The notes beneath the pieces are model-generated. The model saw only the letters and a program-made list of their open reading frames with translations, had not been told where the DNA came from and did not search any database. A stretch of 64,000 nt of DNA from Grammothele lineata (Eukaryota > Basidiomycota > Agaricomycetes > Polyporales > Polyporaceae), in contig NDFF03000178.1 of the NCBI GenBank assembly GCA_002150815.3, positions 101,091 through 165,090 on the forward strand, read 5' to 3'. Both the position numbers and the translations under genes were made by a program. Positions 21,222 through 32,800 of the stretch are shown piece by piece (position 1 is the first letter of the stretch; the number at the start of each line of letters is the position of its first letter).

Positions 21222-24028
21222 ATAGACTCGTGTATGTTGTGTGTCCATTAGATAATAACGACGGGAGGTGGTTGGTGGTTGCCGACCAAGTGATCGAGAC
21301 AATACTTAGAGTACGCATACTCACCGCGTTCAACATATGCGCTGAGCAGAATAAGGGTTATAGCGCTTATGCGTGGTATAGGTTTGGTGCAAATGTTAGA
21401 TCGTTGTTCATGACGGGCGTTCCACTGGAACGATGTTACGCTCGATATACACTGCGACTTGCTACATGCATAAGACGGGACGTTGATGCGTGGGACGTGT
21501 ACATGCCGAGGCGAGACTGGTCGGGGCCCCCGTATGTGGTGTCCTCGCACGGGGCGAAGAGACGATGGGTAGTTCTCGCGACGAGGGGGGAGGTATTGTG
21601 GTAGATGCCCGTGGCGGTGTCGCTGGATGAACGGTAGGACTCGCCCGCGAGGACGAGACTATTCGAACGCCTGCACTAACCTGTGGGTGTGGTGTGCACC
21701 GGAATTGGTGTGCGCGTGGCTGCATGTACGCGCGTTGCGTCGCCAAAAATCATATTAATGGTAGGGACTCGTATGTTGCACTCGTCGTCAGGGTCGACGT
21801 CTGTGGAAAGCGTGCAGGCGAGGTAGATGATTGGCGATTGACGGGAGTCTGAAACACGGGTCGGAGTAAACAGAACATGGGTAAGCGACTGCAGAACTGC
21901 CGTCTATCGTGGATATGTTCGCTAGGATGTATGAAGATTTGGAGAAAGGGTGTGGAGTGGACTGAAACAATGCACGCCGTGGTACGAGACTGTGCGTTGA
22001 GATGGAAGACTATACCTTTCTTCGAATCTCGTGCGTATGGACGACGGCAAAGGGATGCCTGGTTCATCGATGCTCATGCTTGTCTGTTGTACCCATTTCG
22101 AGCACCGCGCGGGAGCCAGGGCGGGGCCAATACGATGGGATATGAGACCTGTACGTGGACAAAAGAGGTGAACGGGCACACATCGTCGCCGAGATCTGCC
22201 CCTATCCGGGTTCGATGGGCTCGTCCTCCAAGGGCCACGGGAAGGTGGCGGCGTTCTCGACGCGATTGCGTTTGAGTGGGGCGGCGGCAGGGAGCATGAG
22301 TGCGATGGTACAAGCGGAGAGCCACCGGCAACGGTTCGAATTAAACGCGAGCCCGGATAGACGCCGTTGCCATGCCGGGAGAACGGGAATCGGTACTCCA
22401 GCGCTTCCCTCTCACCGCCACTGTCGTCTCTTTGTTTTCCGCGTCCACTCATCACATTCCCGTCTCGGACTCGTGGCGGTTTGTACGGCAGGTGTGTATG
22501 CTCGATGTGTCGTTTCGCTGTATGTGAGTGAAGCTAGAGTGGTGTGGTGCTATTATGAAGCGGTTGCGATGCTATGGGTAAGTCTACGTTGCGCTGCTTC
22601 CGCGTTCGCGTTGTATATGACCTTGTTCTCTTGCGTATCGACGCGTTGACCGTTCAAGCTCGTACGATCCTGTCGGTGGCGTTCAGGCCGGCTTCTATTG
22701 TAATACATACGTGCGTCTGCACGGTCGTAGGTGGGTTTCATTCAGCGTGAGAATCACCTCATTAACTCTAGGATGCCCCCCTTACGCGGCTCGCGGGCGG
22801 TCGGGTTTGTTTTGAGATCACGACTCGCGTCAGGTTCTTCGATTGCGTGGCGCTTTACGCGCGTCTGCGCGTCGCGAGGAACGCTACGTCACGTTCGGAC
22901 CTGCAGGTACGGCTCGTTGTTGGCTCTTGCTGTGCGCATGCTCAGTTTCGCTCGGTCGTGCTCTCAGAATCCTGTATATATCCCCCCAAGGAGCGCGAAA
23001 GTCGTGTAGACGCCGTTTCCGCAGGCTCGCCCTTTCGCGATCTGCTGAGCTCGCCCACCGGCGCGGCTTGGACAGAGAGCGGGTACGTATATATGCTCTG
23101 CCTGCGCTCTCGCGTTGCGGTGACGTGGTAGATTGACGCGCACATCGTCCGCGCATGCCGTGTCCGTTGTTTCGTCCTGAGGCCTGCGCGCGGACCGCGG
23201 GTAGAGGTGCGTATGTAGGATCGATGACTGGCGTTTGGAGGTCGATACATCGGATCGGTGCGTTGGTGACGATTGACTTCTTGAGGTGAGCAACGGGGAT
23301 GGGGGGAGGGGGGGGCACTGACGCTTCGCGTCTGCAGGATTGATAGTATCAACAGTTTTTTCACGGAGTAGACGATGTTGGCTCATCGCCGTGCATGTTA
23401 CCGTCTTTTCTGTGAACTTGGGTACCTGTGTGATGCGTTCCCGCGGTCCGCGCGTTCGTCTGCTGTCTCACGGTTCGTCTTGTCTGCGTTGCAGGCCTTA
23501 CAGTGCTTACGTGTCCTTGCGCCCTTGAGGGTCCGTGTTTGGTGAGCTGGGTAGCGCTTACGTCCTTTGTATATTTTTTGTATCGCAGAAGAAGCGCGTG
23601 TGGGTAACCCCGAATAGTCCTGATTCAAGGCGCATAACGGCACGGCGGGACTTTGACCGACAGGCCGCGATAAGCGTCACGCGAGGCCGTCCGGGCCACT
23701 CGGTTAAATAAACCACCTTTCGCGGCGCAGAAGCGGTCCATGACCCGCGCCGGATTATCATGGCACTACGTCCTGACAAGCGCGTCACGGTGGTTCGAAA
23801 CATGGGTATACTGTGTTCATTAATTGCTTCAGTGCTGTAGTATCATAGCTGATCGTACCGTGTGTTGTATGCGATTCTCGTTCTGCCGCCATGGGCCTGG
23901 CTTGGCACTCTGCGCGGCTTATTACCATATACGATAGTGTGTCTGGGACGGTGGCATCTATGGATTTACAGGCAGGCGTCACTGCTGCTGTAGTATCTGT
24001 CATACGGACGATATATTGTAAGTGTGAT
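21222..24028. other. 2.8 kb without a confident gene
   Basis: ORFs overlap on both strands at 21.9-22.6 kb and 22.8-23.4 kb. One short plus-strand stretch at about 21900 (LPSIVDMFARMYEDLEKG) reads like protein but could not be extended. TATATA motifs at about 22976 and 23085 and a G-rich tract at 23298-23315 are the only local signals. Confidence 0.35.
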
Positions 24029-24460
24029 CTATACTCTATGAACGATGAAATCCCGAACTAATCCCATGGCGTCTTCTCGAAAGTCGATGTACTGGATACA
24101 GTCCGGTGACGAGAATTGTAGTATAACCATTGTCCCAGGCCATGGTGTGGCCTGTTCCCCATTGAGTAGACTCGTCACTGACGGGTTTGGGATGCCGCCA
24201 GCGTTGCTTGTTGGACAGTAGTGGAATTGTAGAGGATAGGGGAGTGGGGCTTTATATTTGTCGTGATATAACACGCCCATGACGGTACTTTGGTTGAAGT
24301 AAGGGTAGACGTAGGCGATAGGCCGTAGACGGGGGACGCCAACTGAAACAGACAGGCAGTCGATATTCTCGAAGCGGGGGCAGTCTGGATATTTGTGTAT
24401 GAGTCGTAAAACTTGGATAGATGCAGTCGATATACAACATACTCGTTTCGGTGGGTAGAA
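24029..24460 (-). CDS. C-terminal exon of an unidentified protein
   Basis: From a possible CTAG acceptor at 24464-24461 the minus strand stays open to TAG at 24029. It reads like a real protein: QVLRLIHKYPDCPRFENID, VYPYFNQSTVMGVLYHDKY, FHYCPTSNAGGIPNPSVTS, NGEQATPWPGTMVILQFSS and a C-terminus DAMGLVRDFIVHRV. Upstream exons should lie to the right, in the CpG-poor patch, but I could not fix them. The style resembles uncharacterised multi-copy Agaricomycete proteins. It may be a complete gene or a broken copy. Confidence 0.5.
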   Translation of the reverse strand, partial: FYPPKRVCCISTASIQVLRLIHKYPDCPRFENIDCLSVSVGVPRLRPIAYVYPYFNQSTVMGVLYHDKYKAPLPYPLQFHYCPTSNAGGIPNPSVTSLLNGEQATPWPGTMVILQFSSPDCIQYIDFREDAMGLVRDFIVHRV

Positions 24461-24499
24461 CTAGCCCCTTCACGGTGTATGATACTGCTTGCAAGCAGC

Positions 24500-24830
24500 G
24501 TTCAAACTTTGCCCTCCCCTTTGCAAGAACCTCAGCAGGTGGGGGTGGGATCCTCCCAGGAGATGTCTGGCCTGTCTCATTGGGTGTGCTTGTTTCCTGT
24601 TGATTATAAGATGTTCAAGGCTGTGTGATGGTGTGTGGAATAATAACATACCTGGCCTTGTACTAGACAATGGCTTGTTGCATGGTTTGCTGATGTGTGC
24701 TTGTGTGATGAGCTGGCAGCATATGTACTGGTATTTTCCTCATCTGCAGTGCTCATCGTGTGCATGACTGACTGTGTGGATGGTTGGGAACTTGCATGGC
24801 CCATCTTATTTGAGCTGTAACTGTTGGACT
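24500..24830. other. CpG-depleted patch inside CpG-rich DNA
   Basis: About 330 bp are rich in TG and CA and contain almost no CG, then CpG becomes frequent again at GGCGCGCCGCACGTG near 24835. This pattern is what cytosine methylation followed by C-to-T decay leaves behind. It differs sharply from the sequence on both sides. No ORF of note. Confidence 0.5.
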
Positions 24831-25606
24831 GAAGGCGCGCCGCACGTGATTCGGCATTGAGCTTGAGGGCAGGCTGAGAAATTTCCTAATCGATGGAGGT
24901 TACGGCAGCCATGGGGTCACCGCTTGACTAGACTAAATCTAGCCGACTGATATGGAGGCTTGTGTGATATCGATCGAGGAATCTTTCAAATGCAGGGTGA
25001 TTTGCGATGGTGACTGACACAGCTCACCTTGACGCACTGCACTCAGCATTTGAGGGGTTTCTCGACTGTCTCTTGCCCGTCGATAATAATTATGCGGTCT
25101 TTGCGTACGCGTATTTTCTGTCTGGGCAAGTACACGTGTCAGTTTGATGTGCCTGTGAGCCACAAGGTGGCCATTTGTGTTGTTTTTGCTGTACCCATTT
25201 TGGCTGTCTGAGTTCTGCAGGATACATTTGATGGTAGCGTCGGTGCTACATGTCCCTGGTGGGATCGGTGATTTATATCGGCATTTAGTTGTGCGTAGAC
25301 GGCTTCTTCGTCTTTCGTACATCGTAGTGGTTACAGTCTACACATTCTCCACCGGTTGTTCTGCATCGGCCTGTTGAGCGACGACGGTACCACGTCGACG
25401 TGGTGATGGTGGGGTGTTTCCGTGGTGAGTGGCTGGTAGCATCTGCTGTGAAATAGTAAGTCGTGTCGACGCCGCGGTGGTCTATACCCGGAAATTCCCG
25501 CTGTCGCGCTATCGTCCATGTCCTGTGGCTATCGCGTTCTTTTGCTCTTGCGTGCGTGCATGGGTGGTCGCTAGTCAGTCCTACAAATTGGATAGATAAT
25601 GGATTA

Positions 25607-25883
25607 CTGTACTGATCAGACCATACCGGCGCGTAACGCGTAACGGAGGCCTCCGAACCGCCTGTATTCGCCCTCTGTAACGCGTAACGGGCGGGCCCGC
25701 CGCCTCCGGCGGCGCAACGTGCCCTCCAAGGAGGCCAAAACGGGGCGCTAAATTGCTGTATATAGCATTTTTAAGGGCGCCTCCGGCGCCCGTAATGCAT
25801 AACATTCGGTGCCGCCGCACCGCCGGATCGTAAGTAGGGCGTAACGCCCCAGACCCCCCGCCGCTACGGTCTGATCAGTACAG
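25607..25883. mobile_element. MITE A, 277 bp, TA target site
   Basis: The ends are perfect 16-bp inverted repeats, CTGTACTGATCAGACC and its complement, extending imperfectly further inward, and the element is flanked by TA on both sides. The inside is very GC-rich and has a repeated GCGTAACGCGTAACG unit. There is no coding capacity. The TA flanks and CTG...CAG ends suggest mobilisation by a Tc1/mariner-like or related TA-targeting transposase encoded elsewhere. Confidence 0.75.
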
Positions 25884-25913
25884 TATGGTGGTGTGGCGGC
25901 CGGTGTCGCTATA

Positions 25914-26183
25914 CTGCGGTGATCAGACCATCGCGGCACGTCACGTGTCACATGCCCCCCCCCTCCCGCTGCGCCGCTATTCACCTTTCGTCACCGGTCA
26001 CCAGGGTCCCTGCCGGATGTGACCGACGGCCGTGAGGTCAATTTGGGTGCGCCGGTCGCCTAAACTGGTAATTTTTGCCGCTTGCGGTGGCGGTGTCGCG
26101 CGTCGAGGGCGTCCCTGCCGCCCCACCGGTTCGGCGGGACCGTGTCACACCCTCAACCCGCCGCTATAGTCTGATCACCACAG
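25914..26183. mobile_element. MITE B, 270 bp, TA target site
   Basis: Inverted ends CTGCGGTGATCAGACCAT and CTGTGGTGATCAGACTAT (as complement) extend to GCGGC with a few mismatches and are flanked by TA. The ends share the core TGATCAGAC with MITE A, only 30 bp to the left, but the internal sequence differs, so B is a relative rather than a copy of A. Confidence 0.75.
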
Positions 26184-26423
26184 TACTCGGTAAGTAATAC
26201 GGGCTTCTGGCTCGTTGCCGCCGTCGATATCACGTGGTTCGCTTTGCGCGCTGGGTGAGATCGGGCCTCTGGGTGGATTACTCTTCTTGATTACTCGACA
26301 CGCCTTTGCCTATGATTGTTCGGCGCCTTGCTGGCGCCATTGGATGCGTCGGGCGCGCGTATCTCGAATGTCAGTATGACTCGTACGGCGGTTTGTGTCT
26401 GACTCGTAGGTCGCTTGAATGGG

Positions 26424-26430
26424 TATATAT
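26424..26430 (+). promoter_or_regulatory. TATA box of the 26.5 kb gene
   Basis: TATATAT lies 72 bp before the ATG at 26496. Confidence 0.45.
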
Positions 26431-26495
26431 TGCGGCTCAGCGTGCTCTACCCCCGTGGCGCTGTCTGATTGCTAGGCGCTTCCCCGTGGGTACTC

Positions 26496-27530
26496 ATGAA
26501 ACGCTCGCGGTACGTGTCTTGCGCCGTGGTTATGCCTGCCGCTGTGTGTTGGGTGGTGTTGGTGACCATCAGGGGATAGTGCCTCGGCCGAACCGTCTTC
26601 AGAGTCTGACCGTCGTGTGATTGCGCGGCGGAGGGCGTCGGAAAAGTGTGGTCTGGTTGAACCCGATAGCACGCCGACTATCAGTGGGACGGAGGGCGAT
26701 CATGATGCCCAGCTTCATCTAAAACGTTGGGTTCCAGGCGACGTAGCGCGGTGCGTATGTCGTTCACTCCCGGTTTGTGATGCTTATTGGTTTCTTGTAG
26801 TCGACTTGGGTCTGGCGTCCTTGATTTTCTAAGCCATCGGTGTGGTACTGCCGCGGTGGCCGTCATACCAAGAGAATCTTGCTGGGGGCCGAAGACAGTA
26901 GATCTTGATCTGACAAACGTTATATGTTGGTGGTCTCGGCCTTTGACGGTCTGGGTGATAGGCCACCTGTCGGACCTGACGTACAAGGTTGCGCTTGGAG
27001 ATCCTCGTCCCCGGCTATCGATAGGCGTCGAATTGGTGCGTCAGCGCGACATTCGGGCTGCAGCAGTGTGTGCAGCTATGTTTAACCTTCGCGTCGGTGT
27101 GTGGCTTGTGCGCGTTATGCATTGATGCCGTGTGACAGTTGATGTTGTCTCAGCAGAGCACGAGAATCGTCTAGTCTTGACGCAGAGGACGTACCCACAC
27201 CGGGCCTTGGTGGTGAGTACGCATAGAATACTTTCGAATCGTCCACCGTATCTAACAGCATGCCAGCGTCTCGGTTGTTTGTACGACGCGACGGCCGCGT
27301 ATCGCGCGAAAAAGGACATGCCGACCTTAGATGTGGCGTCTCTTGCTGCCGGGGACGTGGTGCTCGCAGAGTGTTACATCATGCGGTCACCGCGGGGGGC
27401 AGGTGGTGTCGACCATGACGGGGCCGACAGGCTTCACTCTTGGCTCGAGATTCAGTCGGTTTCTCTGCTGGCAGGGCATCCGGTAGAAAGTCACGTTGTT
27501 AATGCGGATGTGTCCCCGTTTACGTTTTGA
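26496..27530 (+). CDS. 'GDVV' family protein of unknown function (266 aa, five exons)
   Basis: Exons 26496-26509, 26580-26750, 26801-27096, 27157-27212 and 27267-27530 join in phase to 266 codons; the fourth intron has a textbook TCTAAC branch site. The N-terminus is basic and Ser-rich (SESDRRVIARRRASEKC). The middle carries beta-type sequence such as TAAVAVIPRESCWGPKTVDL. The C-terminal block CLYDATAAYRAKKDMPTL and LAAGDVVLAECYIMR is matched by FYDATDTWTSTRRMPKL and TLGDIVLVETHITR in the gene ending at 45295, with similar exon order, so the two are paralogues. I know this block as a recurrent Agaricomycete-specific type, but no function is established. Confidence 0.6.
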
Positions 27531-28192
27531 CCGCGGAATTGATGTATGCAGTGCTGGTGTGTCCATATGCTCTCGCGCGTTGCTTATGTCTCGGAGATGT
27601 TCGATGTGCCGACTGGTTCTGAAACCGGCGGCGTTCGTGACTGTCATTAGCTTCTTTGTCTCTTTCGACTACGCTCTCTGTGGCACACGGGTCGCGGTAT
27701 GCATTTGGTCGGTATGCGTCTGGACGGGATTGCTATGTGTTCGGCGGGTGTGGGTCCACCGTGGTACGCTATGTATGGCGTTTATGTCTGTTGTACGAAT
27801 GACCTTGTGATTACGTTCTTTTTGAGTTCGCGTACTAGTATCCTGGTAGCTGGACACGCGAGTCCGATTTCTCATGGCCTGGCCGATTGAGTATGGCAAC
27901 CCCCGTGTGTGCGACGCGCGTTCGTCTGACAGGACTGACGACACGGCGTGTGGTCGAGACATCACACACCAGCTCTTTGTCTCGCGATTCGTCGTTAACA
28001 GGAGATTGTGCGTGCACGTTCGGGTGTGGTAGTGTACATGTAATGGACTCTATTGGTACCTTATCGCAACCCATTCTGACGAACCGACTCGGGCTCTCGT
28101 TTATTCGTTTGGAGAATTAGCCGTATCAGAACGCCGCATCGGTGTTGCTTCAGGACGTGAAAGTATTAGCGGATCGCCTGCTAAGACGGCAG
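27531..28192. other. Intergenic between convergent genes
   Basis: The 3' sides of the 26.5 kb gene and the R2 gene. No motif or exon-like ORF was found. Confidence 0.4.
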
Positions 28193-29445
28193 CTAGGCTA
28201 GTACGCACAATGAACACAACGCAGTATCGGCACTTGCAACTTGACTGTTGGCTGGAACGTGAAGGGTGAATCCCGGCTGTCTATAATCCGAAACTCGCCG
28301 CTCGAAAAAGTTAGTGCGGCCATCTAACATGGTCATTTCCATGAATGGAAACTGTCGAGTTGGATGAGCTCGGGGTAGCTGTTGGTCAGCCGTTCGTGGA
28401 TAATGCTCACGGGGTTGGGCTCGTTGTACATAGCGTTTAACCCCAACTTATACAATATCGTATCTGCGACGTGTTTGACGTATTGTGTCATGAGATCCGT
28501 GTTCATGCCTTCTAAACGATGGGGTATAGCTTCTGTTTGACGGGCCGTGCTGTGTTATCTAAGTATCGCGTGTCCTGCATGGCCCGACTGACCTCGGAAA
28601 AACAGTATCTCGATATCTACGGCTTCGCGGACTATCTTCTCGACTACATCGTCGGCTGGCTTTTGGCTCAGGTGCCCGAACAATAAGCACGCAAATCTGG
28701 TGTGAAGCCCTTCGTCCCGCGCGATCAGTTCGTTCATATGACACAGTCCGGGCATGAGACCTCTACTGCGGAGCCAGAATATTGCCGCGAACGACGAAGA
28801 AAAGAAAATCCCTTCTACTGCCGCAAATGCGACTAGACGAACGGAGAACGGTTGGTCGGTGTCGTCAATCCATCGTAACGCCCAGTCTGCTTTCAGTCGG
28901 ATAGTATCGACGGTAGTCACGGCGTTGAACACTCTCTCGCGTTCGTCGTCGGACTTGACGAACGCGAGTAAAGCTGCCGCGTATGTTTCTGCGTGGACGT
29001 TCTCCCTGTATTGTCGTGAAGTCCAGTCGCTACGCGACTGTGTAAACCTTACATCATAATTTGGAACCCGTAGAAACAGCGGGCCTCGGGAATCTGTACT
29101 TCTGAACAGAATCTCTGTACTAGGTTCTCGTTGACGATACCGTCCGATGTGGCGAAGAATGCCAGCAGATGTTTGACGAGGTTGCGCTCGTCGCTGGTCA
29201 GGTCGACATTCCAGTGGTGCATGTCAGATTGAAAGCCAATCTCTTCTGCCGTCCAGAAGGCAGCCTGTGCTGTCTTGTACGCGTGCCATATCTGTGCCAT
29301 GCGTGTGAGAGTGGCGGAAGCCCGGTGTACGGGCCGTCCGTGCGACTAAGGCGATGGGCGTTCTCACCTTTGGATACCGTATGGGATGTAGGATGAATCT
29401 GTGGTTGTCTTGCTTTAAGATTGGCTCTCCTGTAGATTCGCTCAT
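28193..29445 (-). CDS. Ribonucleotide reductase small subunit (class I R2), five exons
   Basis: Exons (minus) 29445-29368, 29291-29053, 29005-28593, 28532-28411 and 28351-28193 give 336 aa in one frame. R2 makes and holds the radical used by R1 to convert ribonucleotides to deoxyribonucleotides. Eukaryote-type motifs in order: [108 protein letters not shown] and [20 protein letters not shown]. The radical Tyr and ligands E and H of MENVHxxxY, E of AVEG, and E and H of RDEGLH are present. The first metal ligand, Asp of EEVD, is Gly here. The normal R1-binding end (FTLDADF type) is replaced by a longer tail ending CSLCVLA. A TATAAAG box lies about 100 bp upstream. Partner R1 is 23 kb away. Confidence 0.85.
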
Positions 29446-29541
29446 GTCGATATACTCGTGGGGTCTACGTAAGAATAAAGGGGGGCGGTGGAGGTCAGAT
29501 GTCAGAGGGTGACGGGGCACAGTGCCAACTGTCTGCTGTGC

Positions 29542-29548
29542 CTTTATA
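29542..29548 (-). promoter_or_regulatory. TATA box of the R2 gene
   Basis: TATAAAG on the minus strand, about 97 bp before the ATG at 29445. Confidence 0.5.
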
Positions 29549-29795
29549 CGTCTGCCGACCTCAGCGTCTGAATTGTACTGCTCGGACCTAACCGGCGTAC
29601 CCGTCCCGATGAGTCTGTGAGGCGAGACGGAGACATGGTGACTCGTGTACGGAAGCCGGGGAAAGAGTCAAGTTGGATGTGACTGTTCTGTCTGAGCAAG
29701 GCATTTGTCCGAGTCAGTATGACTAGACGCTTCGGTGAGTCGTATTGTAAATTGTGCGCCTACTCGGGCACGCACTGGCGGCTGTGGTTCACGCG

Positions 29796-29805
29796 TATAT
29801 ATATA
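29796..29805 (+). promoter_or_regulatory. TATA box of the Helitron-like gene
   Basis: TATATATATA on the plus strand, 85-95 bp before the ATG at 29890. With the R2 TATA box it forms a divergent promoter region of about 440 bp. Confidence 0.5.
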
Positions 29806-29889
29806 CATATGTATACGTACTCGTGCCTCGGATTCTATCGCTGCGTCCTTGCGCGTCGGTTTCTGTGGGTTCATCTTGTTGATCACTCC

Positions 29890-32800
29890 ATGTCATCTGG
29901 TAGTGCCGACCTCGAGGGTCTGGAAAATCTTGGGGAGTTGTTAGATGGATTCGATGGTACCAGTTCTATTTCTTTCGCTAGTCGGGGCGTTGGTCGTCGT
30001 TGACGCAGCCTCAGTTCGAGCCAGCGAGCCCGTCGCCATGGCAGACGCCAATGCTCAAGATCGTACAGGTAGGGGTTTTATTATCTCCCACTCGCGCTAT
30101 TCTCTAACGCTCGGGACGGCGGTGTTGTTTGGGGTTTGCAGAGGAGATATGGGAGGAGTTATTAGCGTACAGCGCTGTAGGCGACGAGTGTATTGCCGGT
30201 GAGGCGGTTCCGTGCCGGTGTTCAGACGCATGCAGCTGATGTTTGATGACACAGTGCGAGTCGTTGGCAGTAGCGAACAGGAGAGGAGGTTGGAGTGGCT
30301 TGACGCGGCGGAAACGGATCTAGATCGTACTCATCAGTGCACGACGATTATTTCCGTGGGGGAAGGCGTGACCATGGATGGCTTCACTTGGTTCGACGGC
30401 GACATATTGCTGAAGGGCAGTGTCGATAAGCTCTTCGATCTTTTCCGAATGTGGCATGCTGCCGACTTGCGAGCACTCGGTGAAAAGCACGGGCTGGATC
30501 ACACGTTGCGGGATTCGGGCGCGACATTGGCGGCGAAGCTGTCCCTCCATACTTGTACCCCAAGCTGTGATATCCCTGTTTTGGGTTTTAAACGACTGGC
30601 ACGTCCACGAACCGCGCAACAGATCCGCGTTGTCCACGAGGCGATCGCACGAGCGGTACCGCCGGAGCCGGATGAGAGATTCTACGACATCGCTGATGAA
30701 GAGTTTCAGTTGTCGTTGATTCGGGAATGGCAGGAGACGATGACTACTAATAACCTCAGGCTGGTCGTGTGTGCGGTCTGTGCACGGCGCGTACCAGCGG
30801 ACGAAGTCTCCTGCTATCCGCCCGACTCTTTGGACCTGGACCTTCTTAAGAACGACTCACTTCCTGCTTCCGTGTTGCCGACGACGTATGATCTTGAAGC
30901 ATACGGGGGTGCTTTGCTCTGTCCAAAAGGGATGCAAATGCATTGGGAAGTCGCCGATATCCAGGTTTGCGCGGAGTGTGCCGACGATTTGTGCGAGAAG
31001 GGCCGCACGCCCAAGTATTCCCTTGCAAACTGGTTGTATTACGGACGCGACGAGCTACCTCTTGAGGTCAAGGAGGCCTTTTCTGAGTCTACGCCGTGCG
31101 AACGCGTATTGATATCGCGGGCTCGCGCTAGCAAGATTTCTTTTAGATTTTGCGAATTGAAAGATCATCCCTTGGCGGGGTCACTTCCGGCACACTCGCA
31201 GCGGTGCATGAAAGGGAACGTACTTGTAATGCCTCAAGACTCGACACGTCTAAATGACGTGTTACCGCCGTCGTCAGATCAAATCCGCGATACGGTCTGT
31301 GCGGTGTTTGTGGGCAAGACGCGACCGACGAAAGACACTATTGCTCGGCTTGGCCCTGTGCTGGTGCGGAAGACGCGTGTCACGCGCATGATAGAGTTCT
31401 TAACGCAGCATAACGTGCATTACTCACATGACTCTGGCTTTGGCGGTCTCAGTAGGGAGAATTTGGATGAATTGTTTGGCGTGGGGACCGAGTCCGTGGA
31501 AGAAGGCGTTCCCTGCAGTATTGCTGTTGGGTTTTTGGAAGAAGCAGACGGGACATTCGCGGCCGAGTCCGATTACACTGGCCGAAATCGGATACGGTCG
31601 GTGCCGAGGCTGGGAGATGAACTCTTACTAGAAAATGTGGGATACACGTTGTCAGATGAATCGCCCTTTGCGTACCACCAGATGAAGATGCGCGCGTTGT
31701 CACATTGCTTGCGTGGAGGCGCCTTCCTGCGCTCTCAAGCAGGCAGCCGAATAATTCCCGATTTCGAAAATCCCAGCTTACTGAGCTGGTTGTTCCCTCA
31801 TCTAGACCCGTGGGGTATTGGCGGTTTCTTCGAGCGAAACAGGTCGATACCGCTGAGCTTAGAGGAACAGTTAACGTACTTGTTGCGGCTCGACGACTCT
31901 CCGTTCGAACGTGACCCGGACTTTGCGTTTGTCTTCTACAACATCGATCAAAAGCGGCGGGTGTGCGAGAGCGTCAACTTTCGGGTCCGTGCATCCCAGC
32001 AAGCGCAAATAGTTCGTGATCTGTTACGAGTGGACAAGGATGCTCTAGAACGACTCATCGCGGAATATAAACGAGATCCTTACTATCAGCCTACTGTGCC
32101 AGCGGATAGAGAGATCATGCGGGTCATGCGGAGTGTCGGCATGGTAGGGTGTGATTTGCCTGGGTCGGCTGCGTACAAACTCGGTCTTCGCAATGAGATT
32201 CGGAGCCTGGTGTACTTCAAAGGGACGCCGGCGTTGTTCGTAACTTTGAACCCGTCTGATATCCACAATCCATTGGTCAGGTTGTACGCTGGGCACGATA
32301 TCTGTCTCGAGGACGCCGAGTCCGGAATGGAACTTACTGAATGGCAGCGGAGGGGTTTGGTAGCAAAGAAGCCGGCGGCATGTGCTCTGGTGTTCCATCA
32401 AATGATCGTGGCGTTCATCGACCTGATCCTGCGTTACGGGCAGGATCGACACGGTCTGTTCGGCTGGTGTGACGGATATTATGGCACGGTTGAAGCGCAA
32501 GCCAGGGGTACACTGCATTGTCATATGTTGATCTGGCTTCGTGGGCATCCATCTCCGCAGGAGATGCGTGACGAGATGGCAAGGTCTACCGAGTTTCGGG
32601 ATAGTGTGTTTGCATGGCTAGAGTCGATCATCAAATCGGAATATCTGGGGTCAGCCGAATCGTCTGCGGGCCCAGCTCGGGCTACTTTATGTCGACGGCC
32701 CGAGGACAGCTCAATACATCCTGCTACGTTGCCTGGCCCACGGATAACGGAGATGCCGTCAGATGAATTCCTAGCTGAGTTCAGGCGTTACGTAGATGAC

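Noticed and set aside
28555..29300. RNR2 as two separate ORFs or a truncated gene
   Set aside because: Four introns of 47-76 nt restore the full R2 order, including the NPFPFMEM and [11 protein letters not shown] blocks.
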